DNA of 64,000 bases from contig CALVWJ010000007.1 in the NCBI GenBank assembly GCA_944366945.1, positions 19,076 to 83,075 of the forward strand, read 5' to 3'. The translations under genes were made by a program, and so were the position numbers. Of the stretch, positions 44,412 to 54,362 are shown one piece after another; position 1 is the first letter of the stretch, and each line of letters starts with the position of its first letter. The DNA is from an uncultured Clostridia bacterium. Lineage in GTDB: Bacteria; Bacillota; Clostridia; Christensenellales; CAG-138. The notes beneath the pieces were generated by a model. The model was not told where the DNA came from. It did not search any database and was given only the letters and a program-made list of their open reading frames with translations.

Positions 44412-45344
44412 TCATTGCCCAAAAGCATTGCGATAATAGTTTCCGGCCTCAAGGGGGATTCCTTTGGCCGCAAACATCTCGCTCACGGTTACCAGCTGAT
44501 ACCCCTGCGCGATCAGCTCCGGCACGATTGTTTCAGCAGCGGCGGCGGTAGCTTCATAAAGGTCATGCATGAGGATGATGCTGCCATCCTTTACCTCCTG
44601 GCGAATGGCTTTGAGCGTGCTTTCGGTATCCCGCGTGCTCCAATCCAGTGTATCGATCGTCCACATGATTAAAGGGTACGGCACATTGGCTTTTACGGTT
44701 TTATCCTTGATGCCAGCGCCATATGGAAGGCGCGCCAACGTTACTTCCTTGCCCGTTGCAGTAAGGATCAAGGCGTTAAGGCTGTTGATCTGCTCCTGGA
44801 TTTCGTCCGGCGAGATTTTCGTCAAATTTTTATGGTTGTAGGTGTGGTTGCCAATCTCGCACCCCAGTTCGCTTGCGCGCTTGGTGATCTCCTGGAATTT
44901 TTCAAGCTGGGTGCCGACCACAAAAAACGTCGCGCGCGCGCCATATTGTTCAAGCACATCGAGAATGCGGGTTGTGTTCTTGCTGGGGCCGTCATCAAAC
45001 GTCAAGGCAACCATGGGCTTGTTTGGATCCGGCGTTGGATATAGCGGCAAACCTACGTTCGGATCCGGCGTTGTTCCAGCCGAAGCGTCCGCATCGGGGC
45101 TGAGCGTAGGTTGCAGCGGCAGACCCACATTCGGATCCGGCGTTGCTTCCGGCTTTGGGGTCTTCGGCGCGCGGGTTTCCGCTTCCGCATCGCCGCCAGG
45201 CCGAACGGATGTGGTCGTCCCATCAACATCGATAACCCCAATTGCTCCCGGAGCCTTCTGCCCTATACGCATGGTGCATCCATTTCCAATTATCATCAAA
45301 CACATAGCCAGCATTGCGGCTACATAGGGTTTCATTCTCGCCAT
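44412..45344 (-). CDS. Secreted polysaccharide deacetylase (lipoprotein)
   Basis: 310 residues. A lipoprotein signal (MARMKPYVAAMLAMCLMIIGNGC) leads to a Pro/Asp-rich linker with the unit PDPNVGLPL repeated, then a NodB domain: VALTFDDGPSKNTTRILDVL with the catalytic Asp and metal Asp, EIGNHTYNHKNL with the HxxxH pair, RLPYGAGIKDKTVK with the conserved Arg, WTIDTLDWSTRD, and IILMHDLYEAT with the catalytic His. Such enzymes remove acetyl groups from peptidoglycan or other glycans, giving lysozyme resistance or cortex lactam. Start among two close ATGs is uncertain. Confidence 0.92.
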   Translation of the reverse strand: MARMKPYVAAMLAMCLMIIGNGCTMRIGQKAPGAIGVIDVDGTTTSVRPGGDAEAETRAPKTPKPEATPDPNVGLPLQPTLSPDADASAGTTPDPNVGLPLYPTPDPNKPMVALTFDDGPSKNTTRILDVLEQYGARATFFVVGTQLEKFQEITKRASELGCEIGNHTYNHKNLTKISPDEIQEQINSLNALILTATGKEVTLARLPYGAGIKDKTVKANVPYPLIMWTIDTLDWSTRDTESTLKAIRQEVKDGSIILMHDLYEATAAAAETIVPELIAQGYQLVTVSEMFAAKGIPLEAGNYYRNAFGQ

Positions 45345-45529
45345 ACAATCATCCCCGTCGTGCGCAGTCCCCATCGCCGCGCATGCGCGGCGCCCATTTT
45401 CCATCGTAAAACGACTTATTTCGCACTCCTATTTATTGTAATAATGCTAACCTCTTTCCATAAGTTCGTCAAGTAGCTTCCAGCCAATTTACAGATTATT
45501 CGCAATTGTTTTAGAGCCACCCGCCCGTG

Positions 45530-45558
45530 TTGCAATGGGCGCTTTTTTACAATATAAT
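45530..45558 (+). promoter_or_regulatory. Promoter for queA-tgt-tsaE-tsaB-rimI
   Basis: TTGCAA, 17-bp spacer, TATAAT, about 55 bp before queA. Confidence 0.75.
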
Positions 45559-45620
45559 AGGCTGGTAACAAGCCATGCAGGCCTTTTTCGCGCCCGCATG
45601 TGCGGAAAGGGAGCCATCCG

Positions 45621-46643
45621 TTGAAAACAAGCGATTTTTATTACGACCTTCCGCCGGAGCTCATCGCGCAGACGCCTGCGCAGGAACGGAGTGCATCCCG
45701 GCTTCTGGTCTATGATAGAAAAACAAAAACCATTTCGGACGAAGTGTTTTCCGACATCACGCGCCACCTCCACCCGGGGGATATCCTCGTGCGCAACACA
45801 ACGCGCGTCATCCCTGCGCGCCTTTTTGGCACGCGCCCGGATACCGGCGGCAAAATGGAGTTCCTTCTTCTCAAGCGGCTTGACGCGCATCGCTGGGAGT
45901 GTCTTGTGCGCCCCGGCCGCCGCGCAAAACCCGGCTTGACCTACGTTGTGAGCGATGCGCTTTCCGCCACCATCTGCGAGCCAACCGATGCGGGCGGCCG
46001 CGTGGTCCGCTTTGCATATGACGGCGTGTTTGAAGAAATCCTCGACCGCGTGGGCGAAATGCCGCTCCCCCCTTACATCACGCAGCGTCTTTCCGAGCGG
46101 GAGCGCTATCAGACTGTCTATGCACGGGAAAACGGCTCTGCCGCCGCGCCCACAGCAGGATTGCATTTCACTGAGGCCCTGCTGGATACGCTGCGGGCAA
46201 ACGGCGTTTTGATCGCGGATGTGCTGCTGCATGTAGGGCTTGGCACGTTCCGCCCCGTCTCCGCGGAAAACGTCGAGGAGCACCACATGCATTCGGAATA
46301 CTTTGAGGTAAGCGAATCGGCCGCAGCAACGATCAACGCTGCGCGTGCAGCGGGCGGGCGCATCGTTTCCGTGGGCACAACCTCCTGCCGCACGCTCGAA
46401 AGCGTAACGGATGATGACGGGATCGTGCATGCCAAAAGTGGCTGGACCGATATTTTCATCACCCCGGGATACCGTTTCAAAGCCGTGGACGCGCTCATCA
46501 CGAATTTCCATCTTCCGGAATCCACGCTTCTTATGCTCGTGAGCGCCCTTTGTTCGCGCGAGGAGATGCTTTCCGTTTACGCGCATGCCGTGCAGGAGCG
46601 CTACCGGTTCTTCTCGTTTGGCGACGCGATGTTCATCCAGTAA
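45621..46643 (+). CDS. queA: S-adenosylmethionine:tRNA ribosyltransferase-isomerase
   Basis: Transfers the ribosyl part of SAM to preQ1 at tRNA position 34, giving epoxyqueuosine. 340 residues: MKTSDFYYDLPPELIAQTPAQERSASRLLV, NTTRVIPARLFG, GGKMEFLLLKRLD, AAPTAGLHFTEALL, VGTTSCRTLES and FITPGYRFKAVDALITNFHLPESTLLMLVSA are all family signatures. The start is a TTG at 45621 with AAAGGGAG 7 nt upstream; a GTG at 45600 is rejected. First gene of a tRNA-modification operon. Confidence 0.95.
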   Translation: MKTSDFYYDLPPELIAQTPAQERSASRLLVYDRKTKTISDEVFSDITRHLHPGDILVRNTTRVIPARLFGTRPDTGGKMEFLLLKRLDAHRWECLVRPGRRAKPGLTYVVSDALSATICEPTDAGGRVVRFAYDGVFEEILDRVGEMPLPPYITQRLSERERYQTVYARENGSAAAPTAGLHFTEALLDTLRANGVLIADVLLHVGLGTFRPVSAENVEEHHMHSEYFEVSESAAATINAARAAGGRIVSVGTTSCRTLESVTDDDGIVHAKSGWTDIFITPGYRFKAVDALITNFHLPESTLLMLVSALCSREEMLSVYAHAVQERYRFFSFGDAMFIQ

Positions 46644-47777
<1,134 letters not shown>

Positions 47778-47785
47778 GGCAAGCC

Positions 47786-48253
47786 ATGAAGACGCTAACG
47801 CTGCACAAGTTAAGTGAACCCGCCCTTGAAGCCCTTGGCGCGCGCATTGCGCAGAGCCTGTTCCCCGGCGCTTTCCTCGCCCTGTTCGGCGACCTTGGCG
47901 CGGGCAAAACCACCTTTACCCGGGCGCTTGCCGCAGCGCGCGGCATCCGGGATGTAACAAGCCCCACCTTCACCATCGTCCATGAATACGGCGGTGAGCC
48001 GCCGCTGTTCCACTTTGATGCTTACCGGCTTTGCGCGGGCGATGAGCTCTATGCCATCGGGTTTGAGGATTACCTCAGCCGCGGCGGCATCATCGTGATG
48101 GAATGGTGCGAAAACGTGATGGATGCGCTTCCGCCCGCACGGCTTGAGCTGCACCTTGCCGGCAGTGGCCTGGAACCGCGCACGGCCGCATTTTCCGCCT
48201 TCGGAACGCGTTATGAAGCAATCCTTATGGAATTGGAGGGAGGCTCCCAATGA
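47786..48253 (+). CDS. tsaE: tRNA t6A synthesis ATPase TsaE
   Basis: 155 residues. Walker A is LFGDLGAGKTTFTRALAAA near residue 40, followed by DVTSPTFTIVHEYGG, LFHFDAYRL and IIVMEWCENV, the TsaE pattern. With TsaB and TsaD it forms N6-threonylcarbamoyl adenosine at tRNA position 37. GAGG precedes ATG 47786 (a TTG at 47774 is rejected). It overlaps tsaB by 4 bp (ATGA), so they are coupled. Confidence 0.94.
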   Translation: MKTLTLHKLSEPALEALGARIAQSLFPGAFLALFGDLGAGKTTFTRALAAARGIRDVTSPTFTIVHEYGGEPPLFHFDAYRLCAGDELYAIGFEDYLSRGGIIVMEWCENVMDALPPARLELHLAGSGLEPRTAAFSAFGTRYEAILMELEGGSQ

Positions 48254-48918
48254 TTCTGCTTGCGCTTTCCACTTCGGGCCGCGCTGCCTCGGCTGCGCTC
48301 CTCGAGGATGGCGTCCCGCTGGCCGAAGCCACGCGCGATGCGGGGCTGACCCACTCGGAAACCATCCTGCCGCTCACTTGCGAACTTCTTGAAGCGCATG
48401 GCCTTGCGCCTTCGGATATAGATGTGTTTGCCGCAGATGTGGGGCCCGGCTCGTTTACGGGCGTGCGCATCGGCGTCTGCGCCATCAACGCCATGGCAGC
48501 AGCCTTTGCAAGGCCAGTCGTAGCCGTAAGTTCTCTCATTGCGCTCAAGGAAGGGCTTTCCCCGGGAAGCGGGCCTGCCTGCGCGCTCATCGACGCGCGC
48601 AACGGCAATGCTTATGCGGCGGCATTCGATGGCAACGCCTGTACGTTGCAGCCCTCCGCAGTAACGATTGCTGAGCTTTTGCCAACGCTTCCGCCGCGCA
48701 CCGTGTTTGTGGGGGATGGCGCTGCTGCCTACGAAGCGCAAATTGCGACTCTGGTTCCAGATGCACGCTTTGCGCCGCCCGAACGCAACCTGCTTACAGC
48801 GCTGCCGGTGGCGCAGGCTGCCTGGAAGCGCTTTTGCGGCGGAGAAACCGTTTCCGAAGCAATCCCGCTTTATCTGCGCCCAACGCAGGCGGAACGTCTT
48901 TATAAAGGAAAGAAGTGA
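48250..48918 (+). CDS. tsaB: tRNA t6A synthesis protein TsaB
   Basis: 222 residues. ILLALSTSGRAASAALLEDG at the start, LTHSETILPLTCELL, and VGPGSFTGVRIGVCAINAMAAA are the ASKHA-fold landmarks of TsaB, the scaffold that holds TsaD and TsaE. The C-terminal ~100 residues are the variable region. It overlaps tsaE and is followed by rimI. tsaD itself is not in the window. Confidence 0.94.
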   Translation: MILLALSTSGRAASAALLEDGVPLAEATRDAGLTHSETILPLTCELLEAHGLAPSDIDVFAADVGPGSFTGVRIGVCAINAMAAAFARPVVAVSSLIALKEGLSPGSGPACALIDARNGNAYAAAFDGNACTLQPSAVTIAELLPTLPPRTVFVGDGAAAYEAQIATLVPDARFAPPERNLLTALPVAQAAWKRFCGGETVSEAIPLYLRPTQAERLYKGKK

Positions 48919-48923
48919 TCAGC

Positions 48924-49418
48924 ATGCAACCGATGGAATCCATCCGTTTTCGGCCTATGCAAAAGGCAGATGTGGCACGCGTTGCGGAACTGGAGCGGAT
49001 CTGCTTCCGCACGCCATGGTCCCAGGCGGCGCTTGCGGGCGAGTTGAAAAATGATGTAGCGCACTATCTCGTGGGCGAATGTGGCGCGCAGATCATCGCT
49101 TATGCGGGCATGTGGGTTATGTTCGATGAAGCACATATCACAAACGTTGCCGTAGGCCCAGACTTTCGCAGGCGTGGGCTGGGGCGGAGGCTTATGCTCT
49201 GCATGATGCGTTCCGCATTGCTTTTTGGCGCCACCATGATGACCCTCGAGGTGCGTGAAACCAATTATGGCGCGCAGGCGCTTTATGCTTCGCTCGGTTT
49301 TGTGCAGGAAGGCCGCAGGAAGGGGTATTATACCGATACCGGGGAGGACGCTTTTCTCCTCTGGAACCACGATATTGCCTTGACACTCGAACAGGCCGGT
49401 GTTAGCATTACACTATAG
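48924..49418 (+). CDS. rimI: Ribosomal-protein alanine acetyltransferase RimI
   Basis: 164 residues. IRFRPMQKADVARVAELERICFRTPWSQAAL opens the GNAT fold; VAVGPDFRRRGLGRRLMLCMM is the acetyl-CoA loop (RRxGxG); LEVRETNYGAQALYASLGFVQEGRRKGYYTDTGEDAFLL matches RimI closely. It acetylates the N-terminus of S18 in E. coli. ATG 48924 is preferred to an overlapping GTG at 48915 on spacing from GGAAAG. It closes the tsaE-tsaB-rimI cluster, a common order in Bacillota. Confidence 0.92.
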   Translation: MQPMESIRFRPMQKADVARVAELERICFRTPWSQAALAGELKNDVAHYLVGECGAQIIAYAGMWVMFDEAHITNVAVGPDFRRRGLGRRLMLCMMRSALLFGATMMTLEVRETNYGAQALYASLGFVQEGRRKGYYTDTGEDAFLLWNHDIALTLEQAGVSITL

Positions 49419-49476
49419 CAGTTGAATCAATTTCCATAGAAAACCGACAGTATCATGAAAGGGGTTCTTGTTTCAA

Positions 49477-49875
49477 ATGAAAGAAATCATCAGCGCATCG
49501 AATGCACCTGCGGCGCTCGGTCCTTACAGCCATGCGGTTGCCATGGAAGGCATCGTGTTCACCTCCGGCCAGCTCGGCATTGACCCGGCTACCGGCAAGC
49601 TTGCAGAAGGCGTTGCAGCCCAGGCGGAGCAGGCGCTCAAAAACCTTGAAGCAGTTCTCAAGGCAGCCGGCGCCAGCATGGCGGATGTTGTAAAGACCAC
49701 GGTATTCGTAAAGGATCTGGCCGATTTTGGCACCGTCAACACCATTTATGGCCAGCATTTCGGAGCGGATTTCCCCGCTCGCTCCTGCGTGCAGGTTGCA
49801 GCGTTGCCCGCTGGCGGCCTTGTTGAAATCGAAGCGATTGCCTTCCGCAGCGCAGACGAATCGTATTCCTTCTGA
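49477..49875 (+). CDS. ridA: RidA-family enamine/imine deaminase
   Basis: 132 residues, standard length. MKEIISASNAPAALGPYSHAV, FTSGQLGIDPATGKLAEGVAAQAEQALKNLEAVLKAAG, KTTVFVKDLADFGTVNTIYGQHF, and the end PARSCVQVAALPAGGLVEIEAIA with the active-site Arg and Glu. It hydrolyses reactive 2-aminoacrylate and related imines made by PLP enzymes such as threonine dehydratase. The AAAGGGG site is a little far (12 nt) from ATG 49477. Confidence 0.95.
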   Translation: MKEIISASNAPAALGPYSHAVAMEGIVFTSGQLGIDPATGKLAEGVAAQAEQALKNLEAVLKAAGASMADVVKTTVFVKDLADFGTVNTIYGQHFGADFPARSCVQVAALPAGGLVEIEAIAFRSADESYSF

Positions 49876-49884
49876 TTTGCCCTT

Positions 49885-51414
49885 ATGGAGGACGGCCCGA
49901 AACGTTGCCGCGCTCTAGCGCGTGGGTTTAACGCGCGGCCGCTCGTCCTTTGTGCGGCCGGGGTTTCGTTCGGCATTTTTCTTGCATATCGGATGCAGGG
50001 CACGCTGGCAGTTTTTGCCGCGTGCCTTTTTCTTTGTGGCGGCTTATCGGCACTCCTGTTCCGCCGTGCGGCCGCCGCGGTCCTGCTGCTGTGCACCTGC
50101 GCGGGATGCTTTCGCATGCTTGCTGCGCTCCCTGCCCCGCCACCCGAGGGGATTTGTATGCTTTCCGGCTGCATCGCGGACACGCCCACAGCCGAAAATG
50201 GCGTTTCCTATGTCCTTCTTTATGATGCGGCCTGCGATGGCATCCCAATCCATGGGCGCGTCCAGGTTCGTTTCCCTGCCGCCTCTGCAAAAACGCTCGC
50301 ATGCGGGAATGTGCTCTCCGTAAAAGCCGTGCTATGGATACCAGAATCCGCAGGCAGCTCTTTTGATGCTAAGGCATATTATCTTTCCCTAGGGATCACC
50401 GCACTTGCATCTGCGCAAGGCGCGCCAGAGGTCAGCGCCCGCCGCATTGACCTGCGCTATTCTCTCGCAACGCTGCGCACGTATATCTTACCCTCGCTCG
50501 ATACGGCCTTCGGCCCGCAGGCTCCGCTTGCCCGCGCGCTGTTGCTCAACGATAAAGCGCTGCTTCCCGAGTCCGTTTACGCTGCATTCCGCGATGCCGG
50601 CGCCGCGCATGTCCTTGCGCTTTCCGGCCTCCATGTATCGATTTTCGTGGCGCTCCTTGCGGCAATCCTCCCCAAGCGGCATGGGCTGGTGCGCTTGTTT
50701 TGCATCGGTACATTTCTACTTGGCTATTGTGTGCTCGTAGGGTTCCCGCCCTCTCTTGTGCGCGCTTCGGTGATGTCCCTTGCCGCACTCGGTGCGCCGC
50801 TTTTACTTCGCAGGTACGATATGGCCTCCGCGCTTGCGCTTGCGCTGCTCGTGTTGCTGCTCGCTGCGCCTGCAAGCCTGTTTTCCGTGGGCCTCCAGCT
50901 CTCCTTTTGCGCAACGGCAGGCATCGCCATGCTCCTTCCCCCGCTGCGGCGCCTGTTCCGCCGGTGCAAGCGGTTCCCGGATGCCCTTGCGGGTTCCATT
51001 TCCGTTTCCCTTGCGGGGACGCTCGGTACGCTCCCCCTTTCGCTCTCCTATTTTGAACGGCTTCCGCTATATACTCTGCCTGCGAATCTCTTGATCGTGC
51101 CGCTCGTTTCCCTTGCGCTTCCCTTAACGCTCCTTGCAGCACTTCTCGTTGCGATTTTTCCGGAAGCTACGTTTCTTGCAGTGCCTGCGCGCATCCCGCT
51201 CGCTGCCCTCAGCTGGCTATCCGAATCGTTTGCGGCGCTGCCGGGTGCCGTGCTCAGCATCCAAGCGCCGCCCGCTTTAGCCTGCATTCTACTCTATGGC
51301 GCAATGCTCTCCCTTTCGCAATACCACCTAAGGCCGCTTCGAGCCAAGCTTCTTTGCGCAGCCATCTGCCTCGGTGCCTGCTGTTTTCTGCTTGCTGCAA
51401 AAGCATTCTTCTGA
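49885..51414 (+). CDS. ComEC/Rec2-type membrane protein lacking the C-terminal hydrolase domain
   Basis: 509 residues. The N-terminal part has two membrane helices around a soluble DUF4131-like stretch (GCIADTPTAENGVSYVLLYDAACDGIPIHGRVQVRF), followed by the Competence domain with LARALLLNDKALLPESVYAAFRDAGAAHVLALSGLHVSIFVALLAAIL and many helices. Full ComEC proteins (~750 residues) end in a metallo-beta-lactamase domain; here the chain stops after the last helix (CLGACCFLLAAKAFF). It is the DNA-uptake channel family; whether this form works in transformation is unknown. No good ribosome site precedes the ATG; it lies 9 bp after ridA. Confidence 0.88.
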   Translation: MEDGPKRCRALARGFNARPLVLCAAGVSFGIFLAYRMQGTLAVFAACLFLCGGLSALLFRRAAAAVLLLCTCAGCFRMLAALPAPPPEGICMLSGCIADTPTAENGVSYVLLYDAACDGIPIHGRVQVRFPAASAKTLACGNVLSVKAVLWIPESAGSSFDAKAYYLSLGITALASAQGAPEVSARRIDLRYSLATLRTYILPSLDTAFGPQAPLARALLLNDKALLPESVYAAFRDAGAAHVLALSGLHVSIFVALLAAILPKRHGLVRLFCIGTFLLGYCVLVGFPPSLVRASVMSLAALGAPLLLRRYDMASALALALLVLLLAAPASLFSVGLQLSFCATAGIAMLLPPLRRLFRRCKRFPDALAGSISVSLAGTLGTLPLSLSYFERLPLYTLPANLLIVPLVSLALPLTLLAALLVAIFPEATFLAVPARIPLAALSWLSESFAALPGAVLSIQAPPALACILLYGAMLSLSQYHLRPLRAKLLCAAICLGACCFLLAAKAFF

Positions 51415-51584
51415 CTGTATTGGCCCTAATTATGTTATAATAGAACAGGCAAAACAAACGTCCATTTTAGGGCGTTTCAGCGGAGGTGCATGCCGCAAAG
51501 CCGCTTGCGGCCTCACAGTTTCCAACCGGAATGCGGCCATTGGCCTACTGCATAACAGATGACGAAATGGATTGAAGACAGGAT

Positions 51585-52574
51585 ATGGATCGCAACAGCT
51601 TTTTTAACGCCATAAAAGAGAACCGGCTTTCCGGCGCTTACCTCATGCATGGAAGCGAAGAATATATCAAGGACAGTGCCATTTCCGCCGTGCTTTCGCA
51701 GCTGGATGCGGCAACGCGGCAGCTCAATGTGGATACGCTCGAATCTGCAGAAGCAGGCGCGCTCACGCTCGCCTGCGACGCACTACCTTTTTTTGCAGAG
51801 CGCCGCGTGGTCATCTGCCGGGCAATGCCCAAGGATTCGGATGCAAAAGCCATCCTCGCATATTTGCCCAAAATGCCGGAAACTACGCTGCTTCTGTTTC
51901 TGCTGCGCGGTGAGGCTGAGATAAAGCTCGCCTTCCCCAAAGCGCTTGCCCGGGAAGACCGCGTTGTAGCGTTTGACCCGCTAAGCGAATCCGAAGCCGC
52001 GCGCTGGATCGGCCAGCGCGCCAAGCGGCGCGGCGTAACAATCCTGCCGGAAAACGCGCGCTTTTTCGTTGCGCTTGCCGGGACGGATTGCGCATGCCTC
52101 GCCAACGAATTTGAAAAGCTGGCCTGCTATGTAGGCGATGGGAATGAGATCACCCGCGAAGCAATCGCAAAAGTAACAACGCGCGACCTCGATTTCATCG
52201 TTTTTTCCGTTCTGGATTATTTCCTTGCGGAGAAACCCGAAGATGGGTTTCGGGCACTCGATGCGGTGCTCAAGGATGGCGAAAAGCCGCTGGATGTTGC
52301 GCGCGTGCTGGGCGATAAGGCAAAGCTCACGCTGGAAGCGCGCAACCGCATCGACCGCAAAGAACAAAAGGACGCCATCATCAAAGCACTTCCCTGCAGC
52401 CCGGGCTATGCCTACCGGGTGTATGAAGCCGCGCGCAGGCTTAAGAGCGCGCAGGTACCGCGGCTGCTTGCGGCAACCAAGATGCTTGTTTCCATCGCGC
52501 CGCTGCAGTTTACAGGCCGCATGAAGGCTTCCGATGCGCTGGAGCGCGCACTCATGTTCCTTGTTACGGGATAG
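51585..52574 (+). CDS. holA: DNA polymerase III delta subunit
   Basis: Clamp-loader subunit that opens the sliding clamp. 329 residues: MDRNSFFNAIKENRLSGAYLMHGSEEYIKDSAISAV is the N-terminal start, followed by a degenerate AAA+ domain (PFFAERRVVICRAMP, LLLFLLRGEAEIKL), FEKLACYVGDGNEITREAIAKV, and a helical C-terminal collar. Length is typical. In Bacillota holA usually lies after comEC and before rpsT, and the same order is seen here with later insertions between. Confidence 0.93.
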   Translation: MDRNSFFNAIKENRLSGAYLMHGSEEYIKDSAISAVLSQLDAATRQLNVDTLESAEAGALTLACDALPFFAERRVVICRAMPKDSDAKAILAYLPKMPETTLLLFLLRGEAEIKLAFPKALAREDRVVAFDPLSESEAARWIGQRAKRRGVTILPENARFFVALAGTDCACLANEFEKLACYVGDGNEITREAIAKVTTRDLDFIVFSVLDYFLAEKPEDGFRALDAVLKDGEKPLDVARVLGDKAKLTLEARNRIDRKEQKDAIIKALPCSPGYAYRVYEAARRLKSAQVPRLLAATKMLVSIAPLQFTGRMKASDALERALMFLVTG

Positions 52575-53411
52575 CGAAAAATCGTTTGCCGGCAGAGCGT
52601 AGGCATCTGCCCGCATTTACCTCCCCTGCACAGCAGCAAACCAAACAACGAGGGAACGACCTGCAGTTCCACCCCAGTGCGCCCGAAGCGGGCACGTTTG
52701 CCAAAGGAAACGCTGCGTGCTACGGTTTACGCTTGAGCCACGTCCCATGCGTTGCGCTTCTCGCTGCAGCTGTTTTGCGCAGCAATGGCATCTTTTGAAT
52801 GCTCCCCATATCTCGTTTCATCCCGATCTTTGACGCGTTTCGAGCGCCAGGCATTCAGCGGGAGGCGTATACGGCAGGAGTTTCTATGAATGGATGGGAT
52901 ATAACAAAAAACTTCCAAGTACTTTTACGTTTGGAAACGGAGCAGCACTATGGAGAAATCCCAGCCGCCCGGTTCGCTTTATTTTGCTTGTTGGGGTTGC
53001 CAGGCTGTTCCGGCAAGCTGAACGGGGAGCTTGTCTTTGTCGCACTTGCAGAAGTCCAAGCGTTTCTATTTCGAAAGCTTGCAAGGAAAAATTGGTAGTG
53101 CAATTGCGTGCGAATCGAATGCATCCCAAGGAGAAGCAGATGCCATCTTTCTGGTTTGGGATGCATTTGGGCATCCCGGCGCTGATGCCAATAGGTTTGT
53201 CGCTTTATATTGCTGCGAAAGGGGGATCTGTAGAAGATATTGTTATTGTTTAAAAGAGGGTAGCAAAGGCACCCATTTTGTTCGGCAGAAGCCGTCAAAA
53301 GCCATTACCTTTTTTATGATCTCCAATGTATTAATTGCATCCGAAAATCCACAGACACTCTGGAAACACAAAATGAAATTGAGAATTCTTTTTTAGGTTA
53401 GGAGGTAAACC
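52575..53411. other. 0.84-kb interval without a supported gene
   Basis: Several frames of 70-120 codons overlap but none has a ribosome site plus a recognisable motif. A hairpin GTGCGCCC/GCGGGCAC at 52677-52695 lies about 100 bp after holA without a U-run. The region may contain decayed coding sequence. Confidence 0.4.
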
Positions 53412-53714
53412 ATGTCAAAAACCGATGCGCTTAAGACGATCCCCGAAGAATGCCAATATTCCTTTTTCCAGCACACCAAATGCGAATATTTCCCCTGCCA
53501 TAAGACCGATGCGCCAGACGATTTCAACTGCCTGTTCTGCTATTGCCCGCTCTATGCGCTCAAGGACCGCTGCGGCGGCAACTTCCGCTACACGGAAAGC
53601 GGCATCAAGGATTGCAGCGCCTGCATGCTGCCCCACAACCGCAAAAGCTATTCTTATGTCGTTGGCAAGTTCAAAGAGATCGCGGAAATTACCCGGCTGG
53701 ACCCAAAGGAATGA
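53412..53714 (+). CDS. Cysteine-rich small domain protein
   Basis: 100 residues with ten cysteines: YSFFQHTKCEYFPCHK, FNCLFCYCPLYALKDRCGG and KDCSACMLPHN. This is the Cys_rich_small domain (PF04071 family), a presumed metal-binding unit; some relatives lie in cobalamin gene clusters, but none is nearby. AGGAGG lies 7 nt before the ATG. Function unknown; not obviously linked to the MarR gene that follows. Confidence 0.85.
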   Translation: MSKTDALKTIPEECQYSFFQHTKCEYFPCHKTDAPDDFNCLFCYCPLYALKDRCGGNFRYTESGIKDCSACMLPHNRKSYSYVVGKFKEIAEITRLDPKE

Positions 53715-53758
53715 TTCAGCGTGCAAAAACAGCGTCTCCGTTTCTTTGAATGGCCACC

Positions 53759-53786
53759 TTGACAAAGTTCATTAAATGCGTAAAAT
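53759..53786 (+). promoter_or_regulatory. Promoter for the marR-like gene
   Basis: TTGACA, 16-bp spacer, TAAAAT. Confidence 0.7.
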
Positions 53787-53788
53787 AT

Positions 53789-53800
53789 GTAATTGGTTAC
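53789..53800 (+). promoter_or_regulatory. Putative MarR operator, upstream copy
   Basis: GTAATTGGTTAC just after the -10. Its exact reverse complement lies at 54337-54348, before the MATE gene; both have GTAA/TTAC half-sites. Confidence 0.6.
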
Positions 53801-53836
53801 TTATTTTGCAGAGCATATGCTGAGGTGATATTGGCT

Positions 53837-54268
53837 ATGATGCCTTTCGGATTGAAGATTGCGATTATCAACCGCGCTTTTCGCAAAAAATTGGATGAAA
53901 AGGCCAGCGCTTTGGGGCTCACATCCGTTCAATTGCGCGTGCTGGGATCCATCAGCCGGCTGGAAGCATCCGGTGAAGCAGAAATCCATCAGAATGACCT
54001 TGAGCAGATCGAGCATGTAACGCATCCGGCCATGACCAAACTTCTTCAAAGGTTGGAAAGTAAAGGGTTTGTTCAATGCGTTCCAAGCGCCAAGGACCGG
54101 CGTTATAAAAAGGTTACTTGCACAGAGCGCTCGAGCGGAATTTACAAAATGATCATTGCGCAGGATGAGGAGGTCTTTTCTGATTTGTGCAGGAACCTAA
54201 CGGAGGAACAAAAGCAAACGTTCACCCGGCTTGCCGATATGATTCTGAAGAATATTGACGCAGAATAA
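53837..54268 (+). CDS. MarR-family regulator
   Basis: 143 residues. LGLTSVQLRVLGSISRLEASGEAEIHQNDLEQIEHVTHPAMTKLLQRLESKGFVQCVPSAKDRRYKKVTCTERSSGIYKMI is a winged HTH with the DxRxK wing (SAKDRRYKKV). Start choice is uncertain: ATG 53837, or TTG 53831, which is better spaced from GAGG. The gene is followed by a MATE exporter, and the two share an operator sequence, so it very likely represses itself and the pump, with a pump substrate as inducer (inference). Confidence 0.88.
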   Translation: MMPFGLKIAIINRAFRKKLDEKASALGLTSVQLRVLGSISRLEASGEAEIHQNDLEQIEHVTHPAMTKLLQRLESKGFVQCVPSAKDRRYKKVTCTERSSGIYKMIIAQDEEVFSDLCRNLTEEQKQTFTRLADMILKNIDAE

Positions 54269-54280
54269 AAATTGTGTTTC

Positions 54281-54326
54281 CAGGCAGCGTGCCAAGCAGA
54301 TTGCTCGGTCTCTCTGCCTGCTTTTT
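54281..54326 (+). terminator. Terminator between marR-like and MATE genes
   Basis: CAGGCAG (54281-54287) pairs with CTGCCTG (54314-54320), then CTTTTT. Confidence 0.6.
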
Positions 54327-54336
54327 GGGCAAATAG

Positions 54337-54348
54337 GTAACCAATTAC
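54337..54348 (+). promoter_or_regulatory. Putative MarR operator before the MATE gene
   Basis: GTAACCAATTAC, reverse complement of the site at 53789; both are followed by TTAnTTGCAG-like sequence. Confidence 0.6.
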
Positions 54349-54362
54349 TTAATTGCAGGAGA

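Noticed and set aside
53031..53396. 121-codon frame after holA
   Set aside because: No motif, and other frames of similar length overlap it; treated as gene-less.
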